From contig NZ_CP012750.1 of NCBI RefSeq assembly GCF_001302565.1, positions 186,001 through 250,000 of the forward strand: DNA of 64,000 nucleotides, given 5' to 3'. The first letter of the stretch is position 1. Each line of letters starts with the position of its first letter. This document shows, piece after piece, positions 1-12,702 of this stretch. This DNA comes from Glutamicibacter halophytocola. GTDB lineage: Bacteria; Actinomycetota; Actinomycetes; Actinomycetales; Micrococcaceae. The notes under the pieces are model-generated. The model worked only from the letters and a program-made list of their open reading frames with translations, did not search any database and was not told the origin of the DNA. Position numbers and translations under genes: made by a program.

Positions 1-165
1 CGTGAAGATGCCCTGAACGATGACGGCAGCTACCTGGTCCCGGATTCCTCATGGGAGGTTACGGGCCAGGGGCGCATCGAGCAGCGTGAACCCCTGCTGG
101 AAGAAGCAGTGCCAAATGACGTCGAGGAACCCGGATCCCTGATCTGGACCGACATCGAGTTCTAG
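1..165 (+). CDS. C-terminal end of an unknown protein (partial)
   Basis: Frame 1 is open from the first base to a TAG at 163-165 and gives the last 54 residues of a protein whose start lies outside the window. The fragment is acidic, ends in the residues WTDIEF and shows no motif I recognise. It has the normal codon use of this genome, which is why I read it as coding. No function can be given. The next 256 bases, up to 421, hold no gene that I can support. Confidence 0.6.
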   Translation, partial: REDALNDDGSYLVPDSSWEVTGQGRIEQREPLLEEAVPNDVEEPGSLIWTDIEF

Positions 166-421
166 GCTTGGCATGGCTGCCCAGGGCCAGGACTGCAGCC
201 AGATAGATCCGTTCGCGCAGGGCGATCGACCCTGCCCGCTGTACTCTGCAAGGCATCGAAGGCGGACTCGCTCTGCAGGCAACAGCCCGCTGGTCTGAGG
301 GTTTATGCAGGGCAGCCGAGGCACGCAGATGCCACACGTTCCAATCATTCTCAGAAGAACCGCGCAAGACCCGGCAGTCCCAAGGCAACTCTCAGGGTCA
401 TGCAGATAAGCTGGGGGCATC

Positions 422-1186
422 ATGAAAAACGATCCAATCTCGATGACTTTCATTGGCAAAGATGGCAAGCCGCGCTCCAGCGTGCAGCAGGCCATCTTGA
501 AGGGCATCGGAGTGCAACGGCCTCTGGTGCTCGCGTATATTAATCGTCTTCGCAAGAAGAATCCCCAAGCCGATACCCCCGAGCTGGCCGCTATCGTTGA
601 ACGGGATTACCTTCGTATTGTCACCGGGTCCGGAGCGGCTGTTGGCGGCACCGCGGCGGTGCCGGCTGTTGGCACCGGTGTCGCTTTGGGCCTTTCGGTC
701 GCCGCTACCCTGGGCTTCCTGGAGGCTTCGGCCCTCTACGCCCAGAGCCTGGCGGAACTGCATGGCATCGCCATCGAGAATCCTGATCATTCGCGCGTTT
801 TGGTCATGGGCATCTTGATGGGCGAGGAAGGCAGTTCCATGATTGCTGGACTTACGTCGCAGGCGGCCGGCCGCGGCGGTGGACCTGTTAAGGGCTGGGC
901 CCAGGCTTTCGGCGCGAACAAGAGCACCAGCTTCTACGCGAGCGTGCAGCGCACCTTGCAGAAGAAGTTCTTGCACAAGATCATCGGCACGCAGGCGGCT
1001 AGCGTTGTGGGACGCCTGGTTCCCTTCGGTGTTGGCGCGGTGATCGGTGGAGCAGGCAACCGATACATGGCCAAGCGCGTGATCGAGAATGCCAAGGAGG
1101 CCTTTGCCGGCATCCCGACGGTGGTGCCCAGCGCACTGCCGCTGGATGATCCGCGGATTTTGGAATCCGAAATCGTAGAGGACTAG
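422..1186 (+). CDS. EcsC-like membrane-associated protein, function unknown
   Basis: A 254-residue protein. Residues about 30-60 (AYINRLRKKNPQADTPELAA) are followed by two glycine/alanine-rich hydrophobic stretches (about 70-105 and 195-220) that could be membrane hairpins. The layout, with a basic N-terminal segment, glycine-rich hydrophobic pairs and a hydrophilic tail, resembles the EcsC family found in actinobacteria. That match is from memory of the family pattern, not a search. The ATG is preceded by a GGGGG ribosome-binding stretch. It is probably monocistronic, since a strong hairpin terminator follows 44 bases downstream and the rrn promoters come next. Its role is unknown. Confidence 0.7.
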   Translation: MKNDPISMTFIGKDGKPRSSVQQAILKGIGVQRPLVLAYINRLRKKNPQADTPELAAIVERDYLRIVTGSGAAVGGTAAVPAVGTGVALGLSVAATLGFLEASALYAQSLAELHGIAIENPDHSRVLVMGILMGEEGSSMIAGLTSQAAGRGGGPVKGWAQAFGANKSTSFYASVQRTLQKKFLHKIIGTQAASVVGRLVPFGVGAVIGGAGNRYMAKRVIENAKEAFAGIPTVVPSALPLDDPRILESEIVED

Positions 1187-1229
1187 ATGGCGAACCGAGT
1201 TTGGCGCCTCTGAGGATGTCGAGGGAACG

Positions 1230-1268
1230 CCCCGTAATACAGCGTTAGCTGTTTTACGGGGTGTTTTT
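1230..1268 (+). terminator. Rho-independent terminator
   Basis: 14-base arms (1230-1243 and 1248-1261, one G-T or mismatch position) enclose the loop GTTA and are followed by a T-rich tail. It ends the EcsC-like gene and insulates it from the rrn promoters. Confidence 0.85.
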
Positions 1269-1354
1269 TCGGTTTAAACCGCGTAAATCCGGGGATATGG
1301 ACACGTGCAATCGATTAAGTGTCCACGGTCACCGCCGCAAACCACCCACCCGAT

Positions 1355-1383
1355 TTGCACCACCCCCAAAACCTGTGTATAGT
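1355..1383 (+). promoter_or_regulatory. Candidate upstream rrn promoter
   Basis: TTGCAC at 1355-1360, a 17-base spacer and TATAGT at 1378-1383 preceded by TGTG. It lies about 430 bases before the 16S gene with no gene between, so it is read as the distal rrn promoter. Predicted by eye. Confidence 0.55.
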
Positions 1384-1535
1384 TTTTCCTTGTCGCCGAG
1401 AGCAAAACGGAAGAAATAACCGGATGCAAAACGGAGGCAAAACCCCAGAAAATCAACGGTTTTCGCACAGGTCACTGTCGGAATTCATTGATAAATGGGA
1501 ATCGTGAATACTGTTTCAAATCACAAACAATTGAT

Positions 1536-1565
1536 TTGACTTTCAGAAATTCACGGTGATAAGAT
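1536..1565 (+). promoter_or_regulatory. Candidate proximal rrn promoter
   Basis: TTGACT at 1536-1541, an 18-base spacer and TAAGAT at 1560-1565, in an AT-rich stretch about 245 bases before 16S and 60 bases before the boxA-type leader element. This is the usual position for the main actinobacterial rRNA promoter. Confidence 0.6.
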
Positions 1566-1628
1566 TTGAATATAACGCTGGACGAAATCATGGCTCGAAT
1601 TGACGGGTTGTGGAGAACCGGTAAGTGT

Positions 1629-1652
1629 TTGTTGTTTGAGAACTCAATAGTG
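1629..1652 (+). promoter_or_regulatory. rrn leader boxA-type antitermination element
   Basis: The stretch beginning TTGTTGTTTGAGAACTCAAT matches the element I know from mycobacterial and other actinobacterial rrn leaders, where Nus factors load. A close copy (TTGTTGTTTGGGAACTG) occurs in the 16S-23S spacer at 3834-3850. Confidence 0.7.
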
Positions 1653-1810
1653 TGCCAAGTTTGTTGATACCGAATATTTTTATTTGGTGAATACATAACA
1701 TTTGCTTGAGGCATTGCACCCCCGTGTGATGTTCTTGAGTGTTTTTTATTCGCCAGGATTTTTTCATTGATTCTCCCTTATTTTCCGAGGGGTTTCGGTG
1801 GCTTTTTGTT

Positions 1811-7116
<5,306 letters not shown>

Positions 7117-7154
7117 ACAATAAAGCATTATTTGAACTAACAATTTTTCAATGC

Positions 7155-7190
7155 TGCTCGCGTTCACTATGCGGTTACGAGACAACAACC
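7155..7190 (+). other. Right arm of the 23S precursor processing stem
   Basis: TGCTCGCGTTCACTAT at 7155-7170 pairs without mismatch to 3852-3867, and ACAACAACC at 7182-7190 pairs to 3832-3840. It lies in the 157-base 23S-5S spacer. Confidence 0.85.
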
Positions 7191-7273
7191 TCTGAAACCA
7201 TAAAAGAAGATATAAGACTTTGATGACACCGAAAAACATGACCAGGAATGGTTGGTTTGTGTGCTTCGTGATT

Positions 7274-7391
7274 GTTACGGCGGTCATAGCGTGGGGGAAA
7301 CGCCCGGTCCCATACCGAACCCGGAAGCTAAGGCCCATTGCGCCGATGGTACTGCACTCGTGAGGGTGTGGGAGAGTAGGTCACCGCCGGA
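7274..7391 (+). rRNA. rrf: 5S ribosomal RNA
   Basis: About 118 bases from GTTACGGCGGTCATAGCG to CACCGCCGGAC. The two ends pair with each other, and the central CCGAACCCGGAAG loop is typical of 5S rRNA. It completes the 16S-23S-5S order on the + strand. Confidence 0.96.
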
Positions 7392-7415
7392 CTTAACTTG
7401 GATAATATGTGGTTT

Positions 7416-7450
7416 GGGCCCTGACACAGTGTGTGTCAGGGCCCTTGCTT
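7416..7450 (+). terminator. rrn operon terminator
   Basis: Perfect 12-base arms GGGCCCTGACAC / GTGTCAGGGCCC (7416-7427, 7433-7444) around a 5-base loop, followed by TTGCTTGTTT. It lies 24 bases after 5S. Confidence 0.9.
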
Positions 7451-7525
7451 GTTTAACCAGCAAAACAGGGTGGTTGGTGCTGGGATGGCTTGTTGGTTGG
7501 TGTTTTTGGTTGGTGGGGGTTCGGG

Positions 7526-7550
7526 TGGACTGGTCCCCGAAAGTTGGACT
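7526..7550 (+). repeat. IS left terminal inverted repeat
   Basis: Starts TGGACTGGTCCCC and ends AGTTGGACT. It matches the complement of 8938-8962 at 22 of 25 positions. The three bases outside are GGG. Confidence 0.9.
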
Positions 7551-7570
7551 AACTAAATACTAAGCCACCC

Positions 7571-8392
7571 TCAGGCTGCAAGGGCATAGTGCCGATATTC
7601 CATCGGTGCCATGCCCTTCAGCCGTTCTTGGCGTCGTTTCAAGTTGTACCAGCCGATATGCGTTTCAAGCACTGCAGCCAGTTCGTCAACGCTTTCAAAG
7701 CGCTCACCATGGAACGCCTCGGTCTTCAGCTGGCCGAAGAAGTTCTCCATGACCGCATTGTCATAGCAGTTGCCCTTGCGAGACATGGACTGCACCGCAC
7801 CATGCTCTGCAAGCAGCTTCCTCCACGAGGAATGCTGGTAGTGGATTCCCTGATCGGTGTGCACCAAAAGCTTCCTGTTGAACTGGCGATCGCCTAAGGC
7901 CATCTCCAGGCTCTTGGCTGTGAATGCAGTGGTCGGCGAGGTTGAGAACGTGAAGCTGAGGATGCTGCGGTCAAATAAGTCCATGACTGGCGAGAGATAG
8001 AGTTTGCGTCCTGCCACGGCGAACTCGGTCACGTCACTGACATAGGCCGTATCCGGCTGAGCAACCTCGAATTGGCGGTCCAGCAGGTTGGGTGCCGTCT
8101 TGCCAATAGCGCCCTGGTAGGAACTGTATTTCTTCCGGCGCCGCACCTTGGACTTCAGTCCCAGTTCTTTCATGAGCTTGAGGACCAGTTTCTTGCTGAC
8201 TGTCCAGCCATGGGCTTGCAGGTCGAGCCGGACTTTCCGGTACCCGTAGCAGGCTTTACTTTCCTTGAAGGACCCGGCGATGGCGGCCTTGAGCTTGGCA
8301 TGTTTCTCCGGCTTTTCCAGGCATTTGAGTTGGTAATAGTAGGTTGATCTGGCTAGGCCGGCTACGGCGAGTAGGTCATTGAGGTCGTGCAT
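7571..8392 (-). CDS. IS3-family transposase, OrfB (DDE catalytic part)
   Basis: A 273-residue integrase-like protein. The N-terminal HTH_21-type region (STYYYQLK, YGYRKVRLDL) precedes an RNase H-fold rve domain with the three catalytic acids visible in YVSDVTEF (D), HTDQGIHY (D) and NAVMENFFGQLKTE (E). It is normally made as a fusion with OrfA. Its frame is -1 relative to OrfA and stays open back to the A6 slip site at 8455-8460, so the fused OrfAB is the likely active transposase. The ATG at 8392 may be used little or not at all. Confidence 0.95.
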   Translation of the reverse strand: MHDLNDLLAVAGLARSTYYYQLKCLEKPEKHAKLKAAIAGSFKESKACYGYRKVRLDLQAHGWTVSKKLVLKLMKELGLKSKVRRRKKYSSYQGAIGKTAPNLLDRQFEVAQPDTAYVSDVTEFAVAGRKLYLSPVMDLFDRSILSFTFSTSPTTAFTAKSLEMALGDRQFNRKLLVHTDQGIHYQHSSWRKLLAEHGAVQSMSRKGNCYDNAVMENFFGQLKTEAFHGERFESVDELAAVLETHIGWYNLKRRQERLKGMAPMEYRHYALAA

Positions 8393-8421
8393 AGACTTGA
8401 GGGTGACGATCGCCTGGGTTT

Positions 8422-8904
8422 TCAGGCGCGCCCCTGCTCCCTCAAATCCCGCAATTTTTTCAGGTAGGCCACCTCGGCGAGCAGGCGCTTGTTCTCCCGG
8501 CGGAGCTTCTCTTCTTCGCTTAATGGTTCTGGCTTGGCAATACCTTTAGGACGTCCTTTAGGTTTGGGCATGAGCGCTTCGTCCCCGCCTTGGCGCCATG
8601 CTCGCACCCATTTCTGCACCAACGCATTTGAACTGAGATGAAATTCAGTTGCGAGATTCATGGTAGTTTCACCGGCGAGGTACCGCTGGACTATTTCCTT
8701 CTTGGTCTCGAAGGAAAGCGCAGTCTTGGTTGGCTTTTCCATAAGACAAAGCCTGCCATGTAATCGCCACCGATTGTAAAGCTTCTCCGTGGCGGAGTAA
8801 CGAACGTTCAGGCGGTTGGATGCCGCAGTCGCTCCCATGCCTGCTTCGAAGAGTTCAACGAGCCGAACTCGTTGGTCCTCGGTAAATAAGCTGCGTTTGT
8901 GCAT
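8422..8904 (-). CDS. IS3-family transposase, OrfA (DNA-binding part)
   Basis: A 160-residue protein with two helix-turn-helix repeats (about 7-55 and 65-115) typical of IS150-type OrfA. A leucine-zipper-like tail (EKLRRENKRLLAEVAYLKKL) serves multimerisation. The ATG has a GGGGAG ribosome-binding site 8 bases upstream. The end overlaps the frameshift window, and ribosomes that do not slip stop at TGA 8422-8424 and release OrfA, which in this family regulates transposition. Confidence 0.93.
   Translation of the reverse strand: MHKRSLFTEDQRVRLVELFEAGMGATAASNRLNVRYSATEKLYNRWRLHGRLCLMEKPTKTALSFETKKEIVQRYLAGETTMNLATEFHLSSNALVQKWVRAWRQGGDEALMPKPKGRPKGIAKPEPLSEEEKLRRENKRLLAEVAYLKKLRDLREQGRA
8452..8463 (-). 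other. Programmed -1 frameshift site of the IS
   Basis: On the minus strand the codons read CTG AAA AAA TTG in the OrfA frame. A slip of -1 on the A run enters a frame that has no stop until the end of OrfB at 7571. The same arrangement produces the OrfAB fusion in IS3-family elements. Confidence 0.8.
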
Positions 8905-8937
8905 GAAAATGCTCCCCGGAAGTAGTTCTGATTTCTC

Positions 8938-8962
8938 AGTCCAACTTCTGGGGAGCAGTCCA
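8938..8962 (-). repeat. IS right terminal inverted repeat
   Basis: Read on the minus strand it starts TGGACTGCTCCCC and ends AGTTGGACT. The three bases outside are GGG, identical to the left flank. Confidence 0.9.
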
Positions 8963-9025
8963 GGGTCGGTGCCTGGCCCCCCCCTTTTTTTCCTGTTTAA
9001 AGAGCAATAACTAGCTGGGTGTCCC

Positions 9026-9055
9026 TTGACGCTCGAGTCGTGGCCGCTCTAGAGT
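9026..9055 (+). promoter_or_regulatory. Candidate promoter
   Basis: TTGACG at 9026-9031, an 18-base spacer and TAGAGT at 9050-9055, 40 bases before the RibD_C-domain gene. Confidence 0.5.
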
Positions 9056-9094
9056 CGACCCACGCGCTGGTCGTTGGCCGAGGAGAATCCGCAG

Positions 9095-9652
9095 ATGGGG
9101 CATCTAACGTTCGCTATCAATGTCACCCTTGATGGCTGTATTGATCATAGAGTGGGGATCGCTGACGATGAGACTCACGAGTACTTCACCGGCTTGATGG
9201 ACCAGCACGGAGCAATGCTGTGGGGCCGGACTACCTACGAAATGATGGAAGAGTACTGGCCGCTGGTGGCCAGCGGAGAAGTCGAGGCGCCCCAGGCGCT
9301 GCGCGATTGGGCATTGAAGCTGCAGGACAAGTCCAAATATGTGGTTTCCGCTCAGCGCGCCGACTTTCCGTGGAATAACAGCCACCATCTCATTGGCGAC
9401 CTGCGCACGTCGGTTCAAGAGCTGATAGAGCGTGTGCCGGACGGCGTGCTTTTGGGCAGCGGCAAGCTGGCAACAGCATTGGACCAGCTGGGACTGATCG
9501 ACGAGTACCGCTTTCTGGTTCACCCGATCATTGCCGGGCATGGACCGCGGCTGTACGATGCGGGGTTGCCTGCTTCGCGCCGGCTGGAGTTGCGGGAAAC
9601 AATGAGCCTGGACAATGGCGTTATTGCCGCCCACTATCGCCGCGCGCAATAA
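9095..9652 (+). CDS. Dihydrofolate reductase/RibD C-terminal domain family protein
   Basis: A 185-residue protein of the RibD C-terminal/DHFR-like fold, a family of stand-alone NAD(P)H-dependent reductases common in actinobacteria whose substrates are mostly unknown. Visible marks are the N-terminal strand with NVTLDGCIDH, MLWGRTTYEMM, the nucleotide-site-like VLLGSGKLATALDQLGLIDEY, and PIIAGHGPRLY. I chose the ATG at 9095 because GAGGAG lies about 8 bases before it. An in-frame TTG at 9074 has no ribosome-binding site. It is monocistronic, with its own promoter and terminator, just right of the IS element. Confidence 0.88.
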   Translation: MGHLTFAINVTLDGCIDHRVGIADDETHEYFTGLMDQHGAMLWGRTTYEMMEEYWPLVASGEVEAPQALRDWALKLQDKSKYVVSAQRADFPWNNSHHLIGDLRTSVQELIERVPDGVLLGSGKLATALDQLGLIDEYRFLVHPIIAGHGPRLYDAGLPASRRLELRETMSLDNGVIAAHYRRAQ

Positions 9653-9695
9653 AGCCGGCCTGCTCGTGCAATGAGTTCATGAGCAGGCCGGCTTT
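9651..9695. terminator. Bidirectional terminator
   Basis: Perfect 15-base arms AAAGCCGGCCTGCTC / GAGCAGGCCGGCTTT with a 15-base loop, between two convergent genes. The A and T runs at the ends give a U tail in either direction. Confidence 0.85.
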
Positions 9696-9710
9696 GGCGC
9701 GGGTTTTTGA

Positions 9711-11198
9711 TTAGCGGGCGGTGGCCTTCTGGCCCATGAGCTCAGCCAGGGTCGCAAGGGATCCGTGCTCATGCAGGGATTCCAAGGTCTTCAGGTACGG
9801 GGTAGTGAAACGCTCATCATCAACCACGTCCCCAAAGAGGTCGCGCTGGCGCAGGAAGGCCAACGGGTCGTCGCCGTGGTTGGACGCGGCAGCACGCACT
9901 TCTTCGGCCAGCCTGTCGACGATGGCGATGGCTTCGTCGGATTCATCGGTGCCCTCGGCATAACGCGCCCAGCTGGCCACGATGGCGGCCGATAAGGTGA
10001 CGTCCCGATCGGCGGCGAGATTCTCGCGGACCACGGGCATGAGCCACTTGGGGATGCGGTCCGAGGAATCAGCGCACAGCCGTGCTACGGTGTCGGCCAC
10101 ATATTCATTGCTGTAGCGCTCGATGAGCTTGTGCTGGTACGCATCCAGATCCACGCCGGGAAGCTCGCGCAGGGTAGGTTCGGCCTCGTTTTTCATGTAG
10201 CTCAACAAGAAATCGGCGAACAGGGGATTGCGCGCCACATCATGCACTGCGCGGTAGCCGGCCAGGTGGCCGAAGTAGCACAGACCCTGGTGGGTGGCGT
10301 TGAGCAGGCGCAGCTTCATCAGTTCATAGGGCACCACGTCATCGACCAGCTGCACTCCGGCTTCCTCGTAGGGCGGGCGGCCGGCCACGAACTTGTCTTC
10401 CAGCACCCACTGCTCGAAGTCCTCACAGACCACGGGCCATCCATCCTCGATGCCGTAGCGCTCGGCGACATCGGCGCGGTCTGCATCCGTGGTGACCGGG
10501 GTAATGCGATCCACCATGGAGTTCGGGAAGGATACGTTCTCCTGCACCCAGTCGCCGAACTCGGGGTCCAGCGCCGTGGCGAAGGCGCCGAACATCTTGT
10601 GCGCCACCTCGCCGTTGCCCTGGATGTTGTCGCAGCTCATCACGGTGAAGGGGGCGATGCCGCGTTCGCGGCGCAGCTTCAGCCCGGCGCTGATCAGGCC
10701 GAAGGTGGTGCGCGGGGCCTGCGGGTTGGCAAGGTCTGCGGCGATGGCCCGGTTGCCCAGGTCGAATTCGCCGGTGACCGGGTGCACGTTGTAGCCACCC
10801 TCGGTGACCGTGAGCGAGACAATGCGGATCGCCGGGTCCGCCAGCTGCTCAATGGCGGCGTCCAGATCGTCGGGTGCGTAGAGGAAGCCGAGGATCGAGC
10901 CGATCACTTCGACGTCACGGGAGCCATCGGGGTTCTTCACCACGAGGGTGTAGAGCCCATCGCTGGCCGACAGCACATCGCGCATGCGCTGATCGGATTC
11001 CATCACGCCCATGCCGATAATTCCCCAGTCCAGGGCCTTGCCCTGATTCATCAGCCGATTCAGGTACATGGCCTGGTGGGCCCGGTGGAATCCGCCGACG
11101 CCGAAGTGCACAATGCCGGCGGTGGCCTTGTTGCGGTCGTACTGCGGGGTGCCCACCTGCGGATCAAGCTGGGTCAGGGTGCGGTTGTTCAGTTTCAT
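9711..11198 (-). CDS. Mannitol dehydrogenase-family polyol dehydrogenase (probable D-arabinitol 4-dehydrogenase)
   Basis: A 495-residue long-chain polyol dehydrogenase that oxidises a sugar alcohol to a ketose with NAD+. The N-terminal NAD domain shows GIVHFGVGGFHRAHQA and the C-terminal domain shows the family catalytic lysine region (VPYELMKLRLLNATHQ). The ATG at 11198 has AAGGAG upstream, and the frame extension before it has low-quality, arginine/proline-rich sequence and is not real. The gene follows the polyol permease in one operon. The neighbouring xylulokinase suggests D-arabitol to D-xylulose rather than mannitol to fructose. That substrate is inference from context. Confidence 0.9.
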   Translation of the reverse strand: MKLNNRTLTQLDPQVGTPQYDRNKATAGIVHFGVGGFHRAHQAMYLNRLMNQGKALDWGIIGMGVMESDQRMRDVLSASDGLYTLVVKNPDGSRDVEVIGSILGFLYAPDDLDAAIEQLADPAIRIVSLTVTEGGYNVHPVTGEFDLGNRAIAADLANPQAPRTTFGLISAGLKLRRERGIAPFTVMSCDNIQGNGEVAHKMFGAFATALDPEFGDWVQENVSFPNSMVDRITPVTTDADRADVAERYGIEDGWPVVCEDFEQWVLEDKFVAGRPPYEEAGVQLVDDVVPYELMKLRLLNATHQGLCYFGHLAGYRAVHDVARNPLFADFLLSYMKNEAEPTLRELPGVDLDAYQHKLIERYSNEYVADTVARLCADSSDRIPKWLMPVVRENLAADRDVTLSAAIVASWARYAEGTDESDEAIAIVDRLAEEVRAAASNHGDDPLAFLRQRDLFGDVVDDERFTTPYLKTLESLHEHGSLATLAELMGQKATAR

Positions 11199-11235
11199 GG
11201 TTGATTGCTCCTTGGTCGGCAAGTTCGAGGGTGGA

Positions 11236-12561
11236 TCAGCGTGCTGCGATGGTGGCGGGCTGCTGCACGCCGTGGAAGCCGGGCTGGGTGCCGCGCAGCG
11301 CGTGGGACATGATTGCCGCAACCAGGTAGAGCGCCGCGAAGAGGAAGACCATGCCCGAGGCCCCGAGGACGTTGTAGAGCAGGGCCACCAGCAGCGGGCC
11401 GGCGAAGACGGCGGCGCCAATGCCCAGGTTGTAGGAGGCCATGGCGGCTCCGGGGTGCTCGGGCGCCAGGGAGACGGCGATGGCCGAAAGCGGAACGAAG
11501 CCTGCCAGGCCGATGCCGAAGACCGCACCAATCACCAGGGTCAGGGCGTAGGCGAAGGAATAGCCGTGATCGACGGCCCAGGCAGGCACGAGGTAGAGCG
11601 CCGCCATGGAGATCGCGCAGAGCACCGCGCCGAACCAGACCACGACCTTGGACCAGCCCAGCTTGTCGCCCAGCGCACCGAAGAACAGGTTGAACGGGAT
11701 GTTCACCGCGTAGATCACCGTGGTCAGGATCAGGAACTGGCCGACGCTCCAGCCGAATCGGTCCACGAACAGCGCCGGGAAGAAGATGGCCATGCCGTAG
11801 GTGGGGACGGAGTTGATGGTCCGGGTGAGCATCACCAGCAGCGCCTTGCGATTGCTCGCCAGCAGGCGCAGCCCAAAGCTCATGGTCTTGAAGACTTCTT
11901 CCGGGTTGCTGACCAGGGCGGCGCGTCCGGTTTTTTCCTTCACGCCAATCAGCGCGATCGCCGCGCCGATCACAACCAGCGCCAGGGAGACCCAGAGGGT
12001 CTGGTAGTAGCTCAGGGAGAAGATTTCCAGGCTGGCGCTGGCGGTCAGCGCGCCGAGGGTGGGAAGCCCGGAGCTGAAGGCCACATAGAACCAGCCGATG
12101 GCCACGGCCAGGCGCTTGGCATTGGCCGTGGCTGAAATCCAGACCAGGAAGCCGTAGGCGAAGAAGGGGTAGCCGAAGCCGCGAAGCCCGTAGGCGATGA
12201 AGATCAGCGGCATGCTCGAGCTGTGCAGGGCGACGCCCAGGAAGAGCAGCTCGAAGACCACCCAGATGCCTGCGCCGATGAACATGACCTTGCGCGGGCC
12301 CCAGAGATCTGAGAGCGAGGCGGAGAGGAAGGCGGCGATGGCCACGGCCACGCCGTAAATGGTGACCAGGGTTCCGGCCAGCGGGATCGAGAAGCCGTGT
12401 TCGCCGGTCAGGTAGGGGGCGAGGATGTTCGTTTCCACGCCGTCGCCGATCATGAAGATCATCAGGCCCACGAAGCCCCAGAGCAGCGGGCGAGGCAGCC
12501 CGAGCTTATCGAGGATCGAGGTGCTCGTGCTCGGTGGTGCAGGCAATGGGTGGGAATTCAT
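11236..12561 (-). CDS. MFS polyol permease (RbtT/DalT/CsbX type)
   Basis: A 441-residue, about 12-helix major facilitator transporter. The segments GDGVETNILAPYLTGEHG and GLRGFGYPFFAYGFLVWI are the signature of the RbtT/DalT/CsbX subfamily that carries ribitol or D-arabitol. It is the first gene of the minus-strand pair, 37 bases upstream of the polyol dehydrogenase, and is transcribed divergently from the DeoR regulator. The ATG has an AAAGGAG site just upstream. It would bring in the sugar alcohol oxidised by the dehydrogenase. Confidence 0.9.
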   Translation of the reverse strand: MNSHPLPAPPSTSTSILDKLGLPRPLLWGFVGLMIFMIGDGVETNILAPYLTGEHGFSIPLAGTLVTIYGVAVAIAAFLSASLSDLWGPRKVMFIGAGIWVVFELLFLGVALHSSSMPLIFIAYGLRGFGYPFFAYGFLVWISATANAKRLAVAIGWFYVAFSSGLPTLGALTASASLEIFSLSYYQTLWVSLALVVIGAAIALIGVKEKTGRAALVSNPEEVFKTMSFGLRLLASNRKALLVMLTRTINSVPTYGMAIFFPALFVDRFGWSVGQFLILTTVIYAVNIPFNLFFGALGDKLGWSKVVVWFGAVLCAISMAALYLVPAWAVDHGYSFAYALTLVIGAVFGIGLAGFVPLSAIAVSLAPEHPGAAMASYNLGIGAAVFAGPLLVALLYNVLGASGMVFLFAALYLVAAIMSHALRGTQPGFHGVQQPATIAAR

Positions 12562-12648
12562 GGCGCTCCTTTGCGACGGCCTTGCAGGTGTGATCGATTG
12601 AACTAATCTAACACCAAAACAACAAACTCAACAGATTTTTTGTTAAAA

Positions 12649-12675
12649 ACTTGCTAAAAATGATGTTTTGCAAGT
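12649..12675. promoter_or_regulatory. Candidate operator of the divergent polyol locus
   Basis: Inverted repeat with arms ACTTGC(T)AAAA and TTTTGCAAGT around ATGATG, one bulged base. It overlaps the probable -35 (TTGCAA, 12668-12673) of the DeoR-family gene and lies in the 141-base divergent region. It is the best candidate site for that regulator. Confidence 0.45.
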
Positions 12676-12702
12676 GCGGGTGCAGCATCTATCATCGAAG
12701 TT

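Larger units (their letters stand above)
7526..8962 (-). mobile_element. Complete IS3-family insertion sequence (IS150-like)
   Basis: A 1,437-base element. The 25-base ends at 7526-7550 and 8938-8962 are inverted repeats that agree at 22 positions and begin TGGACTG. The flanking bases on both sides are GGG, which fits the 3-4 bp target duplication of the IS3 family. It carries two overlapping-frame genes, orfA and orfB, on the minus strand, and a run of six A on that strand for -1 frameshifting. All parts look intact, so it is probably active or recently inserted. It sits about 75 bases beyond the rrn terminator, where it breaks no visible gene. Confidence 0.93.

Noticed and set aside
9711..11531. 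Longer version of the polyol dehydrogenase starting at 11531
   Set aside because: The extra 111 residues overlap the permease gene antisense-like in another frame and are not related to the family; ATG 11198 has a good ribosome-binding site.
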